Below are positions 35,953 to 47,875 of a DNA stretch of 64,000 nt, piece by piece. The position numbers were made by a program, and so were the translations under genes. Source of the stretch: Deuterostichococcus epilithicus (lineage: Eukaryota; Chlorophyta; Trebouxiophyceae; Prasiolales; Stichococcaceae); contig JAVTLE010000021.1 in NCBI GenBank assembly GCA_033439295.1, forward strand, positions 2,728,009 to 2,792,008. The letters are read 5' to 3'. The stretch's first letter is position 1. Every line of letters begins with the position of its first letter. The notes under the pieces are model-generated. The model saw only the letters and a list, made by a program, of their open reading frames with translations, was not told the DNA's origin and did no database searches.

Positions 35953-37893
35953 ATGCGGTCTGTGAGGCAAGCCTTTAGCTGCTTGCTGCTGCTGGCAGTG
36001 ATGGTTACTGTCCAGGCAGCCAGGATACCAAGGATACGGGAGAAGTTTCAGCGTGAAGCCAAACGGTGCGCCGCGGCTGCCGGTATTGACCATGTAGACG
36101 CTGCAGCATTGCCAACGAACCTTGCGAGATTCTGCATGACATCATGTTTTCGCGATGTGTTCGAGTCACATGTCAAACAACCATCTGACGCTTGGTCATG
36201 TGCCGCGCAGGACCGATGGAGACGAGGTGCTGGGCTGCATACCCACATCTGCAGTTGCCATGGCATTGCACTGCTGGCAGTGTCAAATAATCGTGTTTCT
36301 AGTTGGACTGCATCACAGCTGCACGCAGTAGTCTCACGGTGCTTTCAACGAGAAAATCCGGCCGTCACCGTGGCCTGGCGGCGCAGGTGTGGATGGAAAC
36401 GCTGTCCTGGTTTCCACGAGCATTCATGTACCACAACTTCCTGACCCAAGAGGAGTGCGAACACATGATCAACCTGGCAAAGCCCAGCATGGTGAAGTCG
36501 TCTGTGATAGACAATGACACGGGGAAGAGCATAGACAGCAGGTGGGGCGTCAGCCCACCTCCCTTGCCAGTGGTGCATGTTCTACGTGCTTTTCTACATG
36601 CTTTCAGCGTCTTATGTCAATGGTAAGGCTGCGCGCCTGAACCACGTCAGCCAAGTCCGCAAGTGCTCAGTGCAGACAGCACCGTCACAGCTGTGCCGCA
36701 GGGTCAGGACCAGCTCAGGCACGTTCCTGAACCGACATCACGACGAGATCGTGAGACGGATAGAGGACCGCATTGCCCGATTCGCAAAAATTCCTTTCGA
36801 GAACGGCGAGTCGCTACAGGTTCTACATTACGGTGGGCTGCGGTTGGCCTCATGATATGAAACCTGAGGAGTTGCCGTGTGCCCCGCCTGCTCCCTGTGC
36901 TAGGGGTAAAGGTTTGGTACATACCTCTGCCTGTGCAACTCGCGAGCCTTCCGCTTGTGACGAGCATGTGATGTGCTCGCAGAACCTTCTCAGAAGTATG
37001 GTGGGTAACAACCAGGCGCTTGACATATGGGCTTGCATCTGGACTGCCGCGCGCCCTCCTTGTGTGCTGTTTTCGCAAATGGTATTGGCCACCACATTGA
37101 TGTGCAGAGTCCCCTAATCGCCATGTTTATGCGCGCAGAGCCGCACTTCGACTATTTTCACGATCCTATCAACGCTTTGAATGGCGGGCAGCGCCTGGCG
37201 ACGATGTTGATGTACCTTTCCGATGTGGAGGAGGGCGGCGAGACGGTGTTTCCCAGCAGCTTGGACAAGCCAGTGCGTTTTTGCATGCCTGTAATGATCT
37301 CAATCACTGCCTAGTCCTCGCTGATTTGCACAAGCGTGAATCCGGAGCCCTGGGTAGGCCGCGACGTCGCCGCAAATGCATGGTGTGCGGGTGTCATCTG
37401 GTTTCATCAGTCGGAGCTGATCAAAAACGTGATCATCCGCCCTGGGTGCAATGTTGGCAAGCTTCCAGCCCATTGTGACCATATGGGCGAGTTGATCTAA
37501 GATGAAACACCTGAATTTGTTCGCGCAGAATGTGGGCAACCCCAGCTACTCGACGTGCGCGCAGCAGGGCGTGGCAGCCAAGCCCAAGGCGGGTGACGCA
37601 TTGCTGTTCTTCAGCCAGACGCCGAACGGCACGCTGGACACGCTCAGCCTGCACAGCGGCTGCCCCGTCATTCGCGGCAACAAGTGGTAAGGGAACTTGG
37701 TTGTATTCTCGTCGGGTGACGCATGGATGCATGGCGTTAACGCATGGAATGTCTGTGCCGTGCCATCCAGAGACATCCTACTACGCGCCTCGGCGCCAAG
37801 CAAGCAAGCCAGCAGGCTGAATTGCGACTGTTTCTGCTTCGGGCTTGCAGGAGCAGCACAAAATGGATACGTGTGGGCGAGTTCAAGGCTTAG
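35953..37893 (+). CDS. P4H: Prolyl 4-hydroxylase (2OG-Fe(II) oxygenase)
   Basis: The ATG at 35953 opens a signal peptide or anchor (MRSVRQAFSCLLLLAVMVTV). Conserved exons are 36387-36541 (SWFPRAFMYHNFLTQEECEH), 36702 to about 36836 (GTFLNRHHDEIVRRIEDRIA), an 18-base microexon 36983-37000, 37139-37272, 37529-37686 and 37851-37893. The Fe ligands are His and Asp of EPHFDYFHDP and the distal His of LSLHSGCPV; the 2OG-binding Lys follows in GNKWSSTKWIR. The family hydroxylates proline in secreted glycoproteins such as algal cell-wall HRGPs, in the ER/Golgi. The exon 1 donor is unresolved. Without the microexon the protein would lack the PSQKY part of the conserved YEPSQKYEPHFDYF stretch. Confidence 0.93.
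36983..37000 (+). other. P4H: 18-base microexon of P4H
   Basis: AACCTTCTCAGAAGTATG is preceded by CTCGCAG and followed by GTGGGT. It completes the reading TAC-G/AACC... to give HYEPSQKYEPHFDY, the family consensus, keeping phase 1 on both sides. Confidence 0.8.
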
Positions 37894-38802
37894 ATGGGCC
37901 AAGCCCAAAGACCATGGTCATAGCGTTCATCCAGTCTGCTGCAGAACTCTTGATCCTCTGCCGCCTTAGACGCGCCATTGCATGAATGGAGCACCAATTT
38001 TGATGTATGCCAGGCAGCCGAGGCGCGGACTTGCCACTTGGCCTCAGTGATGAGCAGGTTGTGCAGCTTGCACACGTTGGATGAATGCGCTCAGTGCCTG
38101 CTGGTGCCTCAAGATCGTGCCTGAACCTTCGCTGCCTGGAGACATGCAATGACCGTCACTACAATAGTATGGAACGGGGTCCTTAGGTGCACAGCATACC
38201 GCCCGAGATTGATTTCTGGGTCTTTCTGCGGCCCGCCCCCCCTCCGCAGGAAACCCACCTTCGGCCAGCATGATCCCGCCATAACTTCAGCTGCCTCCTG
38301 GGTTGTGCTCATGCCTCACCGACCCCGCCTGAATGCATTCTGCCAGCTGGGAATGTGAGGAACAGCAAGAACGGTCAACGTCCGCCGGTCCGCCGCCGCA
38401 CCAGGGAAGACATTTGTGTGAGCAACGAGGATCTCAAAGGCGTTTTCGCGTCCAGCAGAGCGAACGTCCCCCTGTTCCCATAACTTGATTCTCCTGTGAC
38501 CGTGCTCTCATCACTTCCATTCGCGGCTGAGCAGCTACCGCCTGTTGTGTTGCGTTCTGGTAAAAGGCCAGGCACGACTGCCTACCGGCAAACTGAGCGT
38601 GGCACGGGAGTCAGACGCCGATCTCGCCGACGAGCGGATCGTGCGAGCCACTCATATAGAACATTTAGAACCGACTGCCCGCAGAGCTCATTCGTTACAT
38701 CCTGACTCGAAACTAGTGCTACCAGTCACCACTCGCCGGCGAGACGTCGACCCAAAGAGCTTCACGGCACGCGCCTGGGCTCGGATTTGGACATTCATTG
38801 TC
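37894..38802. other. Gap between P4H and Mpv17 gene
   Basis: A 900-base gap between two plus-strand genes. A minus-strand open frame near 38109-38312 includes PQKDPEINLGRYAVHLRTPF, which looks faintly protein-like but has no family and no clear splice partners. Otherwise nothing is seen. Confidence 0.35.
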
Positions 38803-40496
38803 ATGAGGGCCGGATCGCCATTGACTCGGCTGTGGAACGCGTACAACGCATCACTGAAGGTAGTTGCTCTGATGGCAGCTAGTAAGCACCTGGGCAATCG
38901 CGCCTTTTGTCTTGATTGAACGCCTTTTCAGCGTTCTGGCCTGATTTCGATTGCCGGATGGAGATATTCCCCGCTGACAGCAGTAGCTCTGACCCCGAGT
39001 TCGCGTCACAGGACGACCGCAGCGCCGCTCTTGTGCAGGAGCACAGGCCGAATTGCACAATCGACCCGAGGTGCAGTCCCAGAGACACTCAAGCTTGTGT
39101 GCCCTGACATGCAGACGCATCCAGTGCTGACAAAGAGCCTGACCAGCACGGGCGGCTTCATCATCGGCGACACACTCGCACAGGTTGCAGTCGGCGGCTC
39201 TGAGCCCTACGACTGGTGGGCACTCTTCCCTGCCCGTTCAGCAGAGCATCATGTCGGGGACGCACTCAGATTGAATGTGTGCGACAGGCCAGTGGCCTGC
39301 GGCCGCAAACCTGCCGGCCATGCATCATCACAGAGTCCCGTCGGCATGCCAGTTGCTCAGATGCCGCTGCGGGACAAATCGCAGGCGACGCACAGCGAGG
39401 TTCGCGACCTACGGGTTCGCGGTGCACGGCCCGACATGCCACTTGTTCTACCGGTGGCTGGACGGCATGGTCGTCGGCACCGGGTGCGGCCCCGAGCTTT
39501 TCAGTAATTCAGGGCTTCTGTGCAATTCCTCCGCCTTCACGGATGTCAGCATGTACGACTTTGTGTGGAGGCGTAGGTAGTCCAGATGCATCACCATACT
39601 CGCGATGCAAATCAGCGGCTCGCGGGGAGCCGCCTTGTGTTGCGGCGGGAGGCGCCGCTGCCATCCCGGTGGTGTGGACGCCCTTGGTCCGACGCTCTGA
39701 ACATGGCCCAGGCTGTTGTGCAGTCTTTCACTGGGCCAGACGCAATTGATCGCGCAACCCGCAGGGTGCGGCAGGTGATCACCAAGGTGGCGACGGACCA
39801 GCTGCTGTTCACGCCAGTCGGCGTGTCCCTGTTTTACGCCACGCTGACGACGCTGGAGGGCCGGCCCCAGGACATCCCGGAGGTGCGCATGTTTCTGGGG
39901 TGGAGCACAGCGTACACAGCTGCCTGCCCTGGCGCAATCCGGGCTGCCTCGGCTGATCTGATTCGCACTGCATTATGGTCACTATTGTTGGTGTGGCTGG
40001 CGGTTTCAGGAAGGTCCGCTGGGCCGGCCAACCCGGGCGCAGTATTGACTGAATGATTGAATGTCTTCTGAACTTTGTCAGGTCATCAACGAGAAAATCG
40101 TGAAGACGGTGTTGGCGGGGTATATGGTGTGGCCGGCGGCACACGTCGTCAACTTCCGCTTCGTGCCGTCCGACCTGCGGGTCCTGTATATTAACTGCGT
40201 GCAGGTACGCCAGGAGGGTTTCGGAGGAGTTTCGTCCAGCCTGGTTTGCATTGAGGCCACTGAAAGACCATCACTGGCCCAGTCCAATCGATGCCACGTC
40301 ATGACCGCGCCCTCGCTCCAGGCGCTGTAGCATTCGTGTCGATGGGCTGCAAATTCGCTGACCGCGTGCCTTCTGCGCGCAGATGTTGTGGAACACAGTG
40401 CTGTGCCAGATCGCGAGCTCCAAGCCGCCCACCACGGAGAGCGAGGCAGCCGGGAAGGCCATGAAGGACGGCATCACCACGGGCAGCGCCCAGTGA
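38803..40496 (+). CDS. Mpv17/PMP22 family membrane protein
   Basis: Exons 38803-38859, 39115-39215, 39384 to about 39490, one ending at 39882, 40082-40204 and 40383-40496. The start MRAGSPLTRLWNAYNASLK joins THPVLTKSLTSTGGFIIGDT, the usual Mpv17 opening. FATYGFAVHGPTCHLFYRWL, ITKVATDQLLFTPVGVSLFY and VLAGYMVWPAAHVVNFRFVP plus SDLRVLYINCVQ are the family signature. The proteins are four-span membrane proteins of peroxisomes, mitochondria or plastids, with a pore-like role still debated. The ATG at 39110 (MQTHP) is a false start: its CAG is the acceptor. The junction between exons 3 and 4 is not settled. Confidence 0.92.
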
Positions 40497-41046
40497 CCAG
40501 GCCGCCAGCCAGCTTCGAATCGATACTTCAAAGGGGAATGGCAAGGCGATGCACGAGCGTCTGCTTGCCTGCTGGTGCACCTCCAGCATCGGCACCTCCA
40601 GCATCGGCAGGCTTGATGATACCTTGTTACTAGCAGTAGGTTCCAGCGGGCAGCGCAATTATTTGGGGAATTCTTAAATTTAATGCACCCACTTGCACTT
40701 GAGCTTGGCAATGAATTCGTCTTCATGGGCTGTCATTCAAGAATGTCGATGCGGTGACCTGCTGTATCTGCTGGTCCTTTCAACCGGATGCGCAAACAGG
40801 ATAGGCCAGGGAAAGACACGCCCGTTCGGTGCATGCCTGATTGACTAACAAGGGTGCAAGCTGCAAGCCCTTTATGTGCTGCTATAGACTTGCAGTTTTG
40901 TGGTGCTTCTGCTCGGAATTGAATTCGAAATACACTCGTTGTGCAGGACGTTGAATTGCAATCACGCGATTGGCCAGCAGAGACAGAGACAGCCACTGCA
41001 AGCAGCACGGCTGGCTATATACAACCACTCAGTCGCTTTCGAGCCG
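40497..41046. other. Convergent intergenic region Mpv17 / EMC7
   Basis: A shared 3' flank of 550 bases. A short doublet (GGCACCTCCAGCATC twice near 40580-40607) is present. No gene is seen. Confidence 0.45.
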
Positions 41047-42473
41047 TCACCGCCTATTGCGGCTGCGCTGCTGCGGGGTGGCGGCGGCAACCGCACCGCG
41101 TGACTGCGCGCCGCCCGCGGTAACACGCTCCGGCTCCGCCACTGCTTCTCCTTTCCGCTCCGCCAGCATTTCCTTCATCTCCTCAGGGTCCACCTGCAGG
41201 GCGGACATCGTACTTCACAGCATCATTGGGCCGCTGCGCCGCAGCGAGCATCAAATGTTACATGGAGGCAACTGGATGCCTGCAGCACGTGCTGACGAGC
41301 GATCCAGTGCCGATCCTATGCACGGGCAGCTCTGCACCTTTTGCAGCTGGTCGTCATCGCTTCGCGGCAGAACACGATGAGCAGCTGCCGGCAGGCCATG
41401 CTCACCTTCAGGTAAGGCATGATGACGAGCGCAAACACCATGAACGCCCCCATCATGCCCATCGGGCTCTTCAGGAACCCCATGATGTTGAACGGCAACA
41501 CTTTCTGCATCGAACCGTGAAAGCGAGACACGTCAGTCGACTGGCCACATCACGGCAGCCAGAGCAGGTGGGACGGGCAATGCCCCCCAATGTGCGAGTA
41601 ACCAGCAGGAGCGTCTCGAGGTGGTGGCGGTGTAACACATGCGCCAAGGTCTGGTGCTACCAGAAAGCAACAGACCCAGAGGGAGCGCACATCAAAGTAG
41701 TCCACTGGCATGGCGCGCAGGTGGATGGGCACTGGCAGCGCTGTGCTGGGCGACTCAGTGTATGACGCTGCCACCTCGCCGGCCTCACTGACGTCCAACC
41801 GCACCTGCAAGCGGTGCAAACAGCATCACCTCAGACTCCCATCACGGGGTTGACTGAGGGCCTCGCAGCGAAAAACCCGATGGTGGCCAGGAGCCGCGAT
41901 CCAAGACACCCGACCCACAAGTCGACAGATGCTTCGAAAAGCAGTTGCGACCCTGCAGGGAGGGCAGCAGCCGGCAGTGCGAGGCATCTGCTCGAGCGTC
42001 TGGACCTCACCGACGGCATGATGAATCCCAGGGCGGTGGTGTCCAGCACGTGCTTGCCCGCCGGCACGCCGCGCACCCAGAAGCTGGTGTTGGCATGCGG
42101 GTATGCACGCAGCTGCCTCCCACCCTCCAGCGTCAGTGTGATCTGGGAATGCAGCAGCGCCACTTGACGCCAGACGGCAGGGAGAGCCACAGAGGCATAG
42201 ACGCATGCATAGCATGCGTCTGCAAGGACAGTCGCGCTCTTGTAGCTGTCTGGAGAATCGCGCGGCAGGGCCACCGCCACAACCTGCATGACTATCGCAG
42301 ACGTTTTGGTTGCGCGCCTGAATGGACGAGATCGGCGGTGCACGGCCTATGGGAAAGAACAGTCGGCCTTCGACGTCCTTTGAGACTGTGCTCTGCTGGC
42401 AGTGCGCAGGCGGGCATGAAAGCGCCAGGCATGCCGTGAGCACCAGCAGGGCATACAGCCTACGCAAGCTCAT
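41047..42473 (-). CDS. EMC7: ER membrane protein complex subunit 7 (EMC7)
   Basis: Five phase-0 exons, 42318-42473, 42011-42142, 41691-41804, 41406-41504 and 41047-41193, give 215 residues. A signal peptide (MSLRRLYALLVLTACLALSC) leads to a beta-sandwich lumenal domain with ITLTLEGGRQLRAYPHANTS, FWVRGVPAGKHVLDTTALGF and VRLDVSEAGEVAASY. One span follows (MGMMGAFMVFALVIMPYLK), then VDPEEMKEMLAERKGE, the EMC7 cytosolic start. EMC inserts and folds tail-anchored and multi-pass proteins in the ER. Intron 1 appears to begin with GC (CAG then GCGCGC), because no usable GT lies near the conserved border. Confidence 0.93.
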
Positions 42474-43231
42474 GGCTGATGCTCCGCCCGCGTGGCCTCG
42501 CCAGATGGTGGACTGTCAAGTGGTTTCTGCTCTAGAGCGGCTGGAGCTGCCGTCTGCGGCTGCACTCCTTTAGAAGGAGGCTTCAGCAGATGGTACGACG
42601 GAGTGAATTGCGCCCAGCAGTCAACACCACAAATCGAGGATTGTAAATGGTTGCATGTGTTTGTGTGATCAAGTTGAACAGTCGTATAAACATAACCGAG
42701 CCCGAAAGCCCGATGCGAGCTTGCTGTGCTGAGGTTAGAGTGGCCAAAACCTCCCCACAAGTACAGTTCGACCAGGGTATTATCCTGGTATTACCTAATG
42801 CTGGTTCAAACACGCGAAAAGGCGAGAAAAGCGTGCAGCTTCCAAGCTGTCAACAGGGGGTTCGTACGCGCCGGGGGAGCCCAGCTAGCGTTTCTGAGCC
42901 CCGCTTCACAATGCGCAGTGCCGTGATGCAAGGCACAGGGCCGTGAAGCCGGCGCAGCCTGAACACGGCGTCGCGTGCAACGCCAGAAACATAACGCGAA
43001 GCACCCACGCCAGCCTGCCCGCCGCATAGCTTTGACTCGCGACTGCAGCAGAGAGCCATCGGACCACTCGCTGCTAGTCCAGAGCTCTGACGGCAAACGC
43101 GCAGTCGCCTAGGGCCACGAAGATTCCGTTCAGTGTTGAGACATCCGGACCGCCTGAACAGCCGGGCCGGGCGCCACTGCCGACAGTCTCACAGCGCCGC
43201 CAGCACTGCAAGCGGGCCTTGATTAGCAGCC
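42474..43231. promoter_or_regulatory. Divergent intergenic region EMC7 / WEE1
   Basis: About 760 bases between two starts. The part near 42650-42690 is AT-rich and includes CGTATAAACATA, a possible TATA-like element. No exon is supported. Confidence 0.45.
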
Positions 43232-46200
43232 ATGACGACCGCGGAGCGCCAGGCGGAGCACAAGCAGCCGGTTTTGTCGCCCACCAGCGTCTTCGACTTG
43301 CTCAGCCTGAACTCGCCAGCCTCCTCCGTCGCCACCACGCCTGGAGCCTCACCGTGGGGCTTGCTCGCCGCGACTGGCCCGCAAATCATACCCACACGGC
43401 AGTCGGACCGGCGCGGCCTGCCACCGCCGGGAGCTGCGGCCCCTCGCAGTGGGCTGCCGCCGCATTGCTGCGACAGGCTCGCGCCGGCGGCGCAAGGAGC
43501 GGCTGCATCCACGCAGCAGGGCGCAGTTTCGGCCTCGCAGCCATGGTGGCACGCGGGCGCTGCGGCCGCTATGACCCACCTGGGGTTGGGCCGCCGGCCA
43601 TCGGCCGAGTTGCCACCGCTGCCGCGGGCCCCACCCGGCCTCAAGCCGAACGCCAGCGAGGACTGCCCAACGCCCGTGCTGTTCGGCCGGTCGAAGCGGC
43701 ATCCCCGCGGCGGCCGGCGGCGACCTATTCCCGGCGGCGAAGGCGGCAGCGGCGCGCCCCTCGAGACACGGCCGCCGCAGCCACCGCAGGCGGCACCGCT
43801 GCCGCCGCTGCCGATGCTGCGCCTGGAACGCAGCAGCAGCATGTCCTCCGAAGGCAGCTTCAGCCTGCGGTGCAGCGACAGCGGGGTGTCGTCTTCGGAC
43901 GTGCGCCCCAGCGGCAGCGCACGATCGTCGGAGCGCGGCTCCTTCGATCTGGTGCGGCAGCGCAGCGGCCGCGGCTCGTTCGACCTGGGCCGGCCGCGGC
44001 CGCTCGACCGCACGTCCAGCCTCAATGAAGCCAAAGTGAGCGGTCCGGAGCATTGCCCCCGCATTACATCTGCTGCCCTGGCACACAGTGGGGTTGCGTG
44101 GGCAACATCTTGCTGCCAGCTGAATGTCAGGCTGCTCAGGCTGAGTTTGAGCGTTGATACCTCCTGCTGCTGTCCCACTCACCGCTCACTCTGCTCCAAA
44201 CAGCCTGCCGCCGCCATGCCACAGGTGCTGCTGGCGACGGAGCTCAAGCGCACAGCGAGCGTTGTCAGCCCGCAGCTGTTCCACTTTGACGACCACTTTG
44301 AGTTCGAGGAGATCATCGGCCGCTCCAACATGAGCGAGGTGCAGTCTTGAGCGTCAGGCAGTCTCCGTGTGAAATTTTGCAATGCCATTCGTGCCTCCCG
44401 GTGCTGACGTTGCAGCAGCTGCTCATGCCTCACAACACCGCACCAGGCTTCACAAGCATATCACATATCGCCGGACGCAGGTGTTCCGTGTGCGGCACAA
44501 GCACACCAACGAGCCGTTTGCCGTCAAGCGCTCCCGCCGCAAGTTTGCGTCGCGCGCGCACCGCAAGAGGTGGACACCAGTCGCATTTCTGTCCGCCGTC
44601 AGCTGCATGAACGCTCCTGCTCGGCGAATCAGTGCCGGGCCTGCACGACTCACTCAGCTGTGCAGGCACGGAGTGTCACCAGGCTGTTGTGCTTTGCTTC
44701 AGGTAGCAGCCTATCAGGTGACCTGTGCATGTGCTGCAGGTGCCTGCACGAGATCCAGGCGGTGGCGTCCCTGCCGGAGCACCCAAACCTGGTGGGCCAG
44801 TACCGCGCCTGGCAGCAGGGCGGCCACTTTTACATCCAGATGGACCTGTGCGAGGGCGGCTCCCTCGCCCAACTGCTGCGCCAGGTGCGGCGAAGCGATC
44901 TCAGAGTAGAACTGCAGGTTACATCAGATGCACATCAGTATCGGTAGCATTGACGGGGTGCCGGCCCGCGCCCTCTGGCAGCTGTCACATCACAGCCATA
45001 GCGCTCTGGCACGAACAGGTGCATTGACGGTGGGCAAGGAGTGTCACAGCAGCACCGCCGTCAATGGCACGGGCTGACGGGAAATCGGCCGGCGGGTTTG
45101 CCAGGAATGCCCCTGGGAACCTGATCCCCAATCCGTTTCAACCGCAGGCGGAGACGGAGGGCCGGGCGGGCCTGGGCGAGGCGGCAGCGTGGCAGGTGGC
45201 GACGGAGGTGGCGGCAGGGCTCGCCTTCCTGCACGCCGCCGGCGTGCTGCACCTGGACGTCAAGCCCGGCAACGTGTTTGTGGACGCCGCCGGCGGCCTT
45301 CGCCTTGGGGACTTCGGCCTGGCGGTGCTGCGTCACGAGTGGGTGCGCTGTGCCCCATCCCTTCCTGCTTCGATCTCTGAGAATGTGGCATGCTGTGTCT
45401 GGGGACGACCAGAGCATATCACCCTCCACCTGCAGCAGGCCACACAGGGCACAGCGGCCGCGAGCATGTCCTCCTGAAGCCGCTTGCCGCCTGCAACCTC
45501 TGCAATTGCCGCTGCTGCCAGGCAGAGACTTACCTGAAGCCTGGCTGCTGTCCTGATCTGCATTGTTTTCACAGAACTCCCTGAACCTCAATTCGCGCTG
45601 CACAGGAGTGGGAGGAGGGCGACGGCGACTACGTGGCGCCCGAGCTGCTGGCAGCCGGCAGCGACGCCGCTCCTGCATCAGACCTGTTTTCTCTTGGAGC
45701 CACCCTGTACGAGGTGGTCGCCGGCGCCAAGCTGCCGCGCTCCGTGCCCGCGGAGGCGGCCGTGGGGCGGCTGCAAGGCGCGTCGCCGGCGCTGCGGCGG
45801 CTCGTTGCCGCGCTGCTGCGGCCGGACCCCGCCGAGCGGCCGGCTGCCCAGGTGTGATTACCGCTCTCGTGTTTGCGCAGGTGTTGATCACCTTGACGGA
45901 CCCAACCTCCCGCTGGCTGTGTCGGCGCTCACGACTGCTGAACGAGGCATGGATTAGGGCTGCTGCACAACACGTGCAGTGGCCTCCTAGCAGCTGGCGC
46001 TCCAGTCATCCCTGCTCACACAATGTGGCTTGCTGACCGTGCGTGGCGCCCGAAGGTGGTGGCGCGGGAGGCGGCCGCAGCGCTGGCGGCCATCGAGGCT
46101 GGTGGGCCGGCGGGCGGCGCTGCTGCGGCGACTCTTTGTGCCGCGTGTCCCGCCTTTGGGCCGCAGCACATGCAGTCGCCCATCGCGGGCTTGCTGGCCA

Positions 46201-47875
46201 GGCGGCGCGCGCCGACGCCGTTGACAGACGACACCATGGCAGGTGTGCGGACGGACGGCTTGCAGACGGTCTGTCATCTTGTTGCTGCCCACTATCGGAG
46301 TCAGCATGTCGGGAAGCCATCAATGGCCGCAGCCTGACCCCATAACGGAGGCCCGGATCCATAATGGGAGGGCGCCGCTGCACTGTTCGTCATTCAAGAC
46401 ACAGCAGCGGGCGCACCTTGTCTCTGGCGTGCCTCCAGACCACACAGCATGTCGTCCCGACCCGGAATTGCCATGCTGCGCCGCAGACTCGACGCCGCGG
46501 TCGGAGCGGCTGACGCCGTTCAGCGCCCTCAGCGCGACGCCGCCATCGCCGGTGCGCGGCGCCCGCCCCGCCCGGACGAGGAGTCCGCCTCCCCGCGACG
46601 CCCTGCCTGCGGCTGCCGCTGTGCGGCAGCGCCGCCGGCGCGGGCCTGTCCGGACGGCGCGCGGCGCGGCGCGGCCACGCCGGACATGGCGGCGGCGCTG
46701 CGATTTGGGAGCTGCGCCGGCGGCGGCGCGGGACCGGCGGAGGCGGCCACCCCCACCATGGGCTCCGGGCCAGTCTCCATGGCGCCCGTCAAGGTGGGTC
46801 ACGTGGGCATGTGGGCGCTCGGGGTGTGTAGGACGCAAAGGCCGGATGGTTTATGCTGCTACAGCTTCAACTGCCCCCTCTTGTGTCTGCCGCTGCTTCG
46901 AGGAGGACGGGGCACAGGGCCGAGTGGGCTGCGCACGGAAGCAACATCGGCAGATGAGTGGAGCAGCGACACCATCCCGGGCCAAGGCACCAGGCCGCTG
47001 ACGTGTCAGCCTTATACCTTTGTGATGAAAGCTGATGCAGAGGCGCACACGCTTCGCTGCAGGTGCCGCCGTCGCTCGACGGCTGGCACGCCGAGGAGGC
47101 AGCCTCGCCTGGCGCAGCGGCGAGCCCCATGGAGCGATGGCCCCGCCGCCGCTTCAGCTTCGGCCCCGACAGCCCCACAGCAGGGTCGTCCATCGCGTCT
47201 GCGTGGCCGGCTGCTTCAGGGTCCGACAGCGATGCTGCCGCCGACCGCTCGCCTGGGTGGCGGTTGCTGGGCGCGGCCTTCGGCGCTGCGGAGCGGTGCA
47301 GGCCCGACAGCGCGACGCCGCGGCACCCCTGGGCTGACAAGTCCGACGACGGCAACAACAGCGATGGCAGCGCCGCGCCGATGCAGGAGGGTGGCGGTGC
47401 AGAATGCGGCGCATCTCCAGACGTGTCGCGCAGGTGAGTGCTGTCAGCAGTATCGTTTGGGATTCAAGGTGTGTGGGGCTACTGCTCGCCTCCAGAACAT
47501 GAGCCCAACATCTGGGCAGCACCCACCTGGAACCAATGCCAGCTGACTGGTCGCGGTCACAAATCTGTACATCGGCACAGGAGCAGCGGCCGGCAGCCCG
47601 CTCATAAGCCGCGAGCACATCAATGTCACTGCAAATGCGCACGGTGGCTCCTGCCAAGACCGGTGCAGAGCCCCGGCCTCGCAGTGGTGTCTGGGCTGCA
47701 CGCTGACGTGTTTTGTGGGCAGTGCAGCTTCACGAGGGCGCCGCCGCGGACGCCGGCGACGGTGGGCGTCAAGCGGCGGCTGTCTCGCCGATCAGGTGCA
47801 GCGTCCATTCGCGACCATCTCCGTCTCTTGAATGCCCTAGCGCAGGCTCAGCGCTGCTGGAGCACGAGCATCTGA
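43232..47875 (+). CDS. WEE1: WEE1 protein kinase
   Basis: Exon 1 (43232-44035) encodes a disordered N-terminus ending in repeated RGSFDL boxes. The kinase spans 44204-44338, 44481-44569, 44740-44884, 45148-45342 and 45606-45851. It has HFEFEEIIGRSNMSEVFRVR (loop), FAVKRSRRKF (Lys), HPNLVGQYRAWQQGGHFYIQ, LHLDVKPGNVFV (catalytic Asp, in the HLDVKP form typical of WEE1), LGDFGLAV and EEGDGDYVAPELL. HLDVKP and EEGDGxY point to WEE1 rather than a generic kinase. WEE1 phosphorylates CDK on the inhibitory Tyr to delay mitosis. Exons after 46030 add a long Ala/Pro/Arg-rich tail ending ALAQAQRCWSTSI; its exon borders are provisional. The glycine loop has Ser in place of the second Gly. Confidence 0.88.

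Noticed and set aside
39110-39507. ATG at 39110 (MQTHPVLTKS) as the start of the Mpv17 protein
   Set aside because: The CAG before ACG is the splice acceptor; the upstream exon RLWNAYNASLK supplies the conserved N-terminus.
43349-44182. Minus-strand 277-residue frame over WEE1 exon 1
   Set aside because: Antisense shadow of a real, phase-consistent exon.
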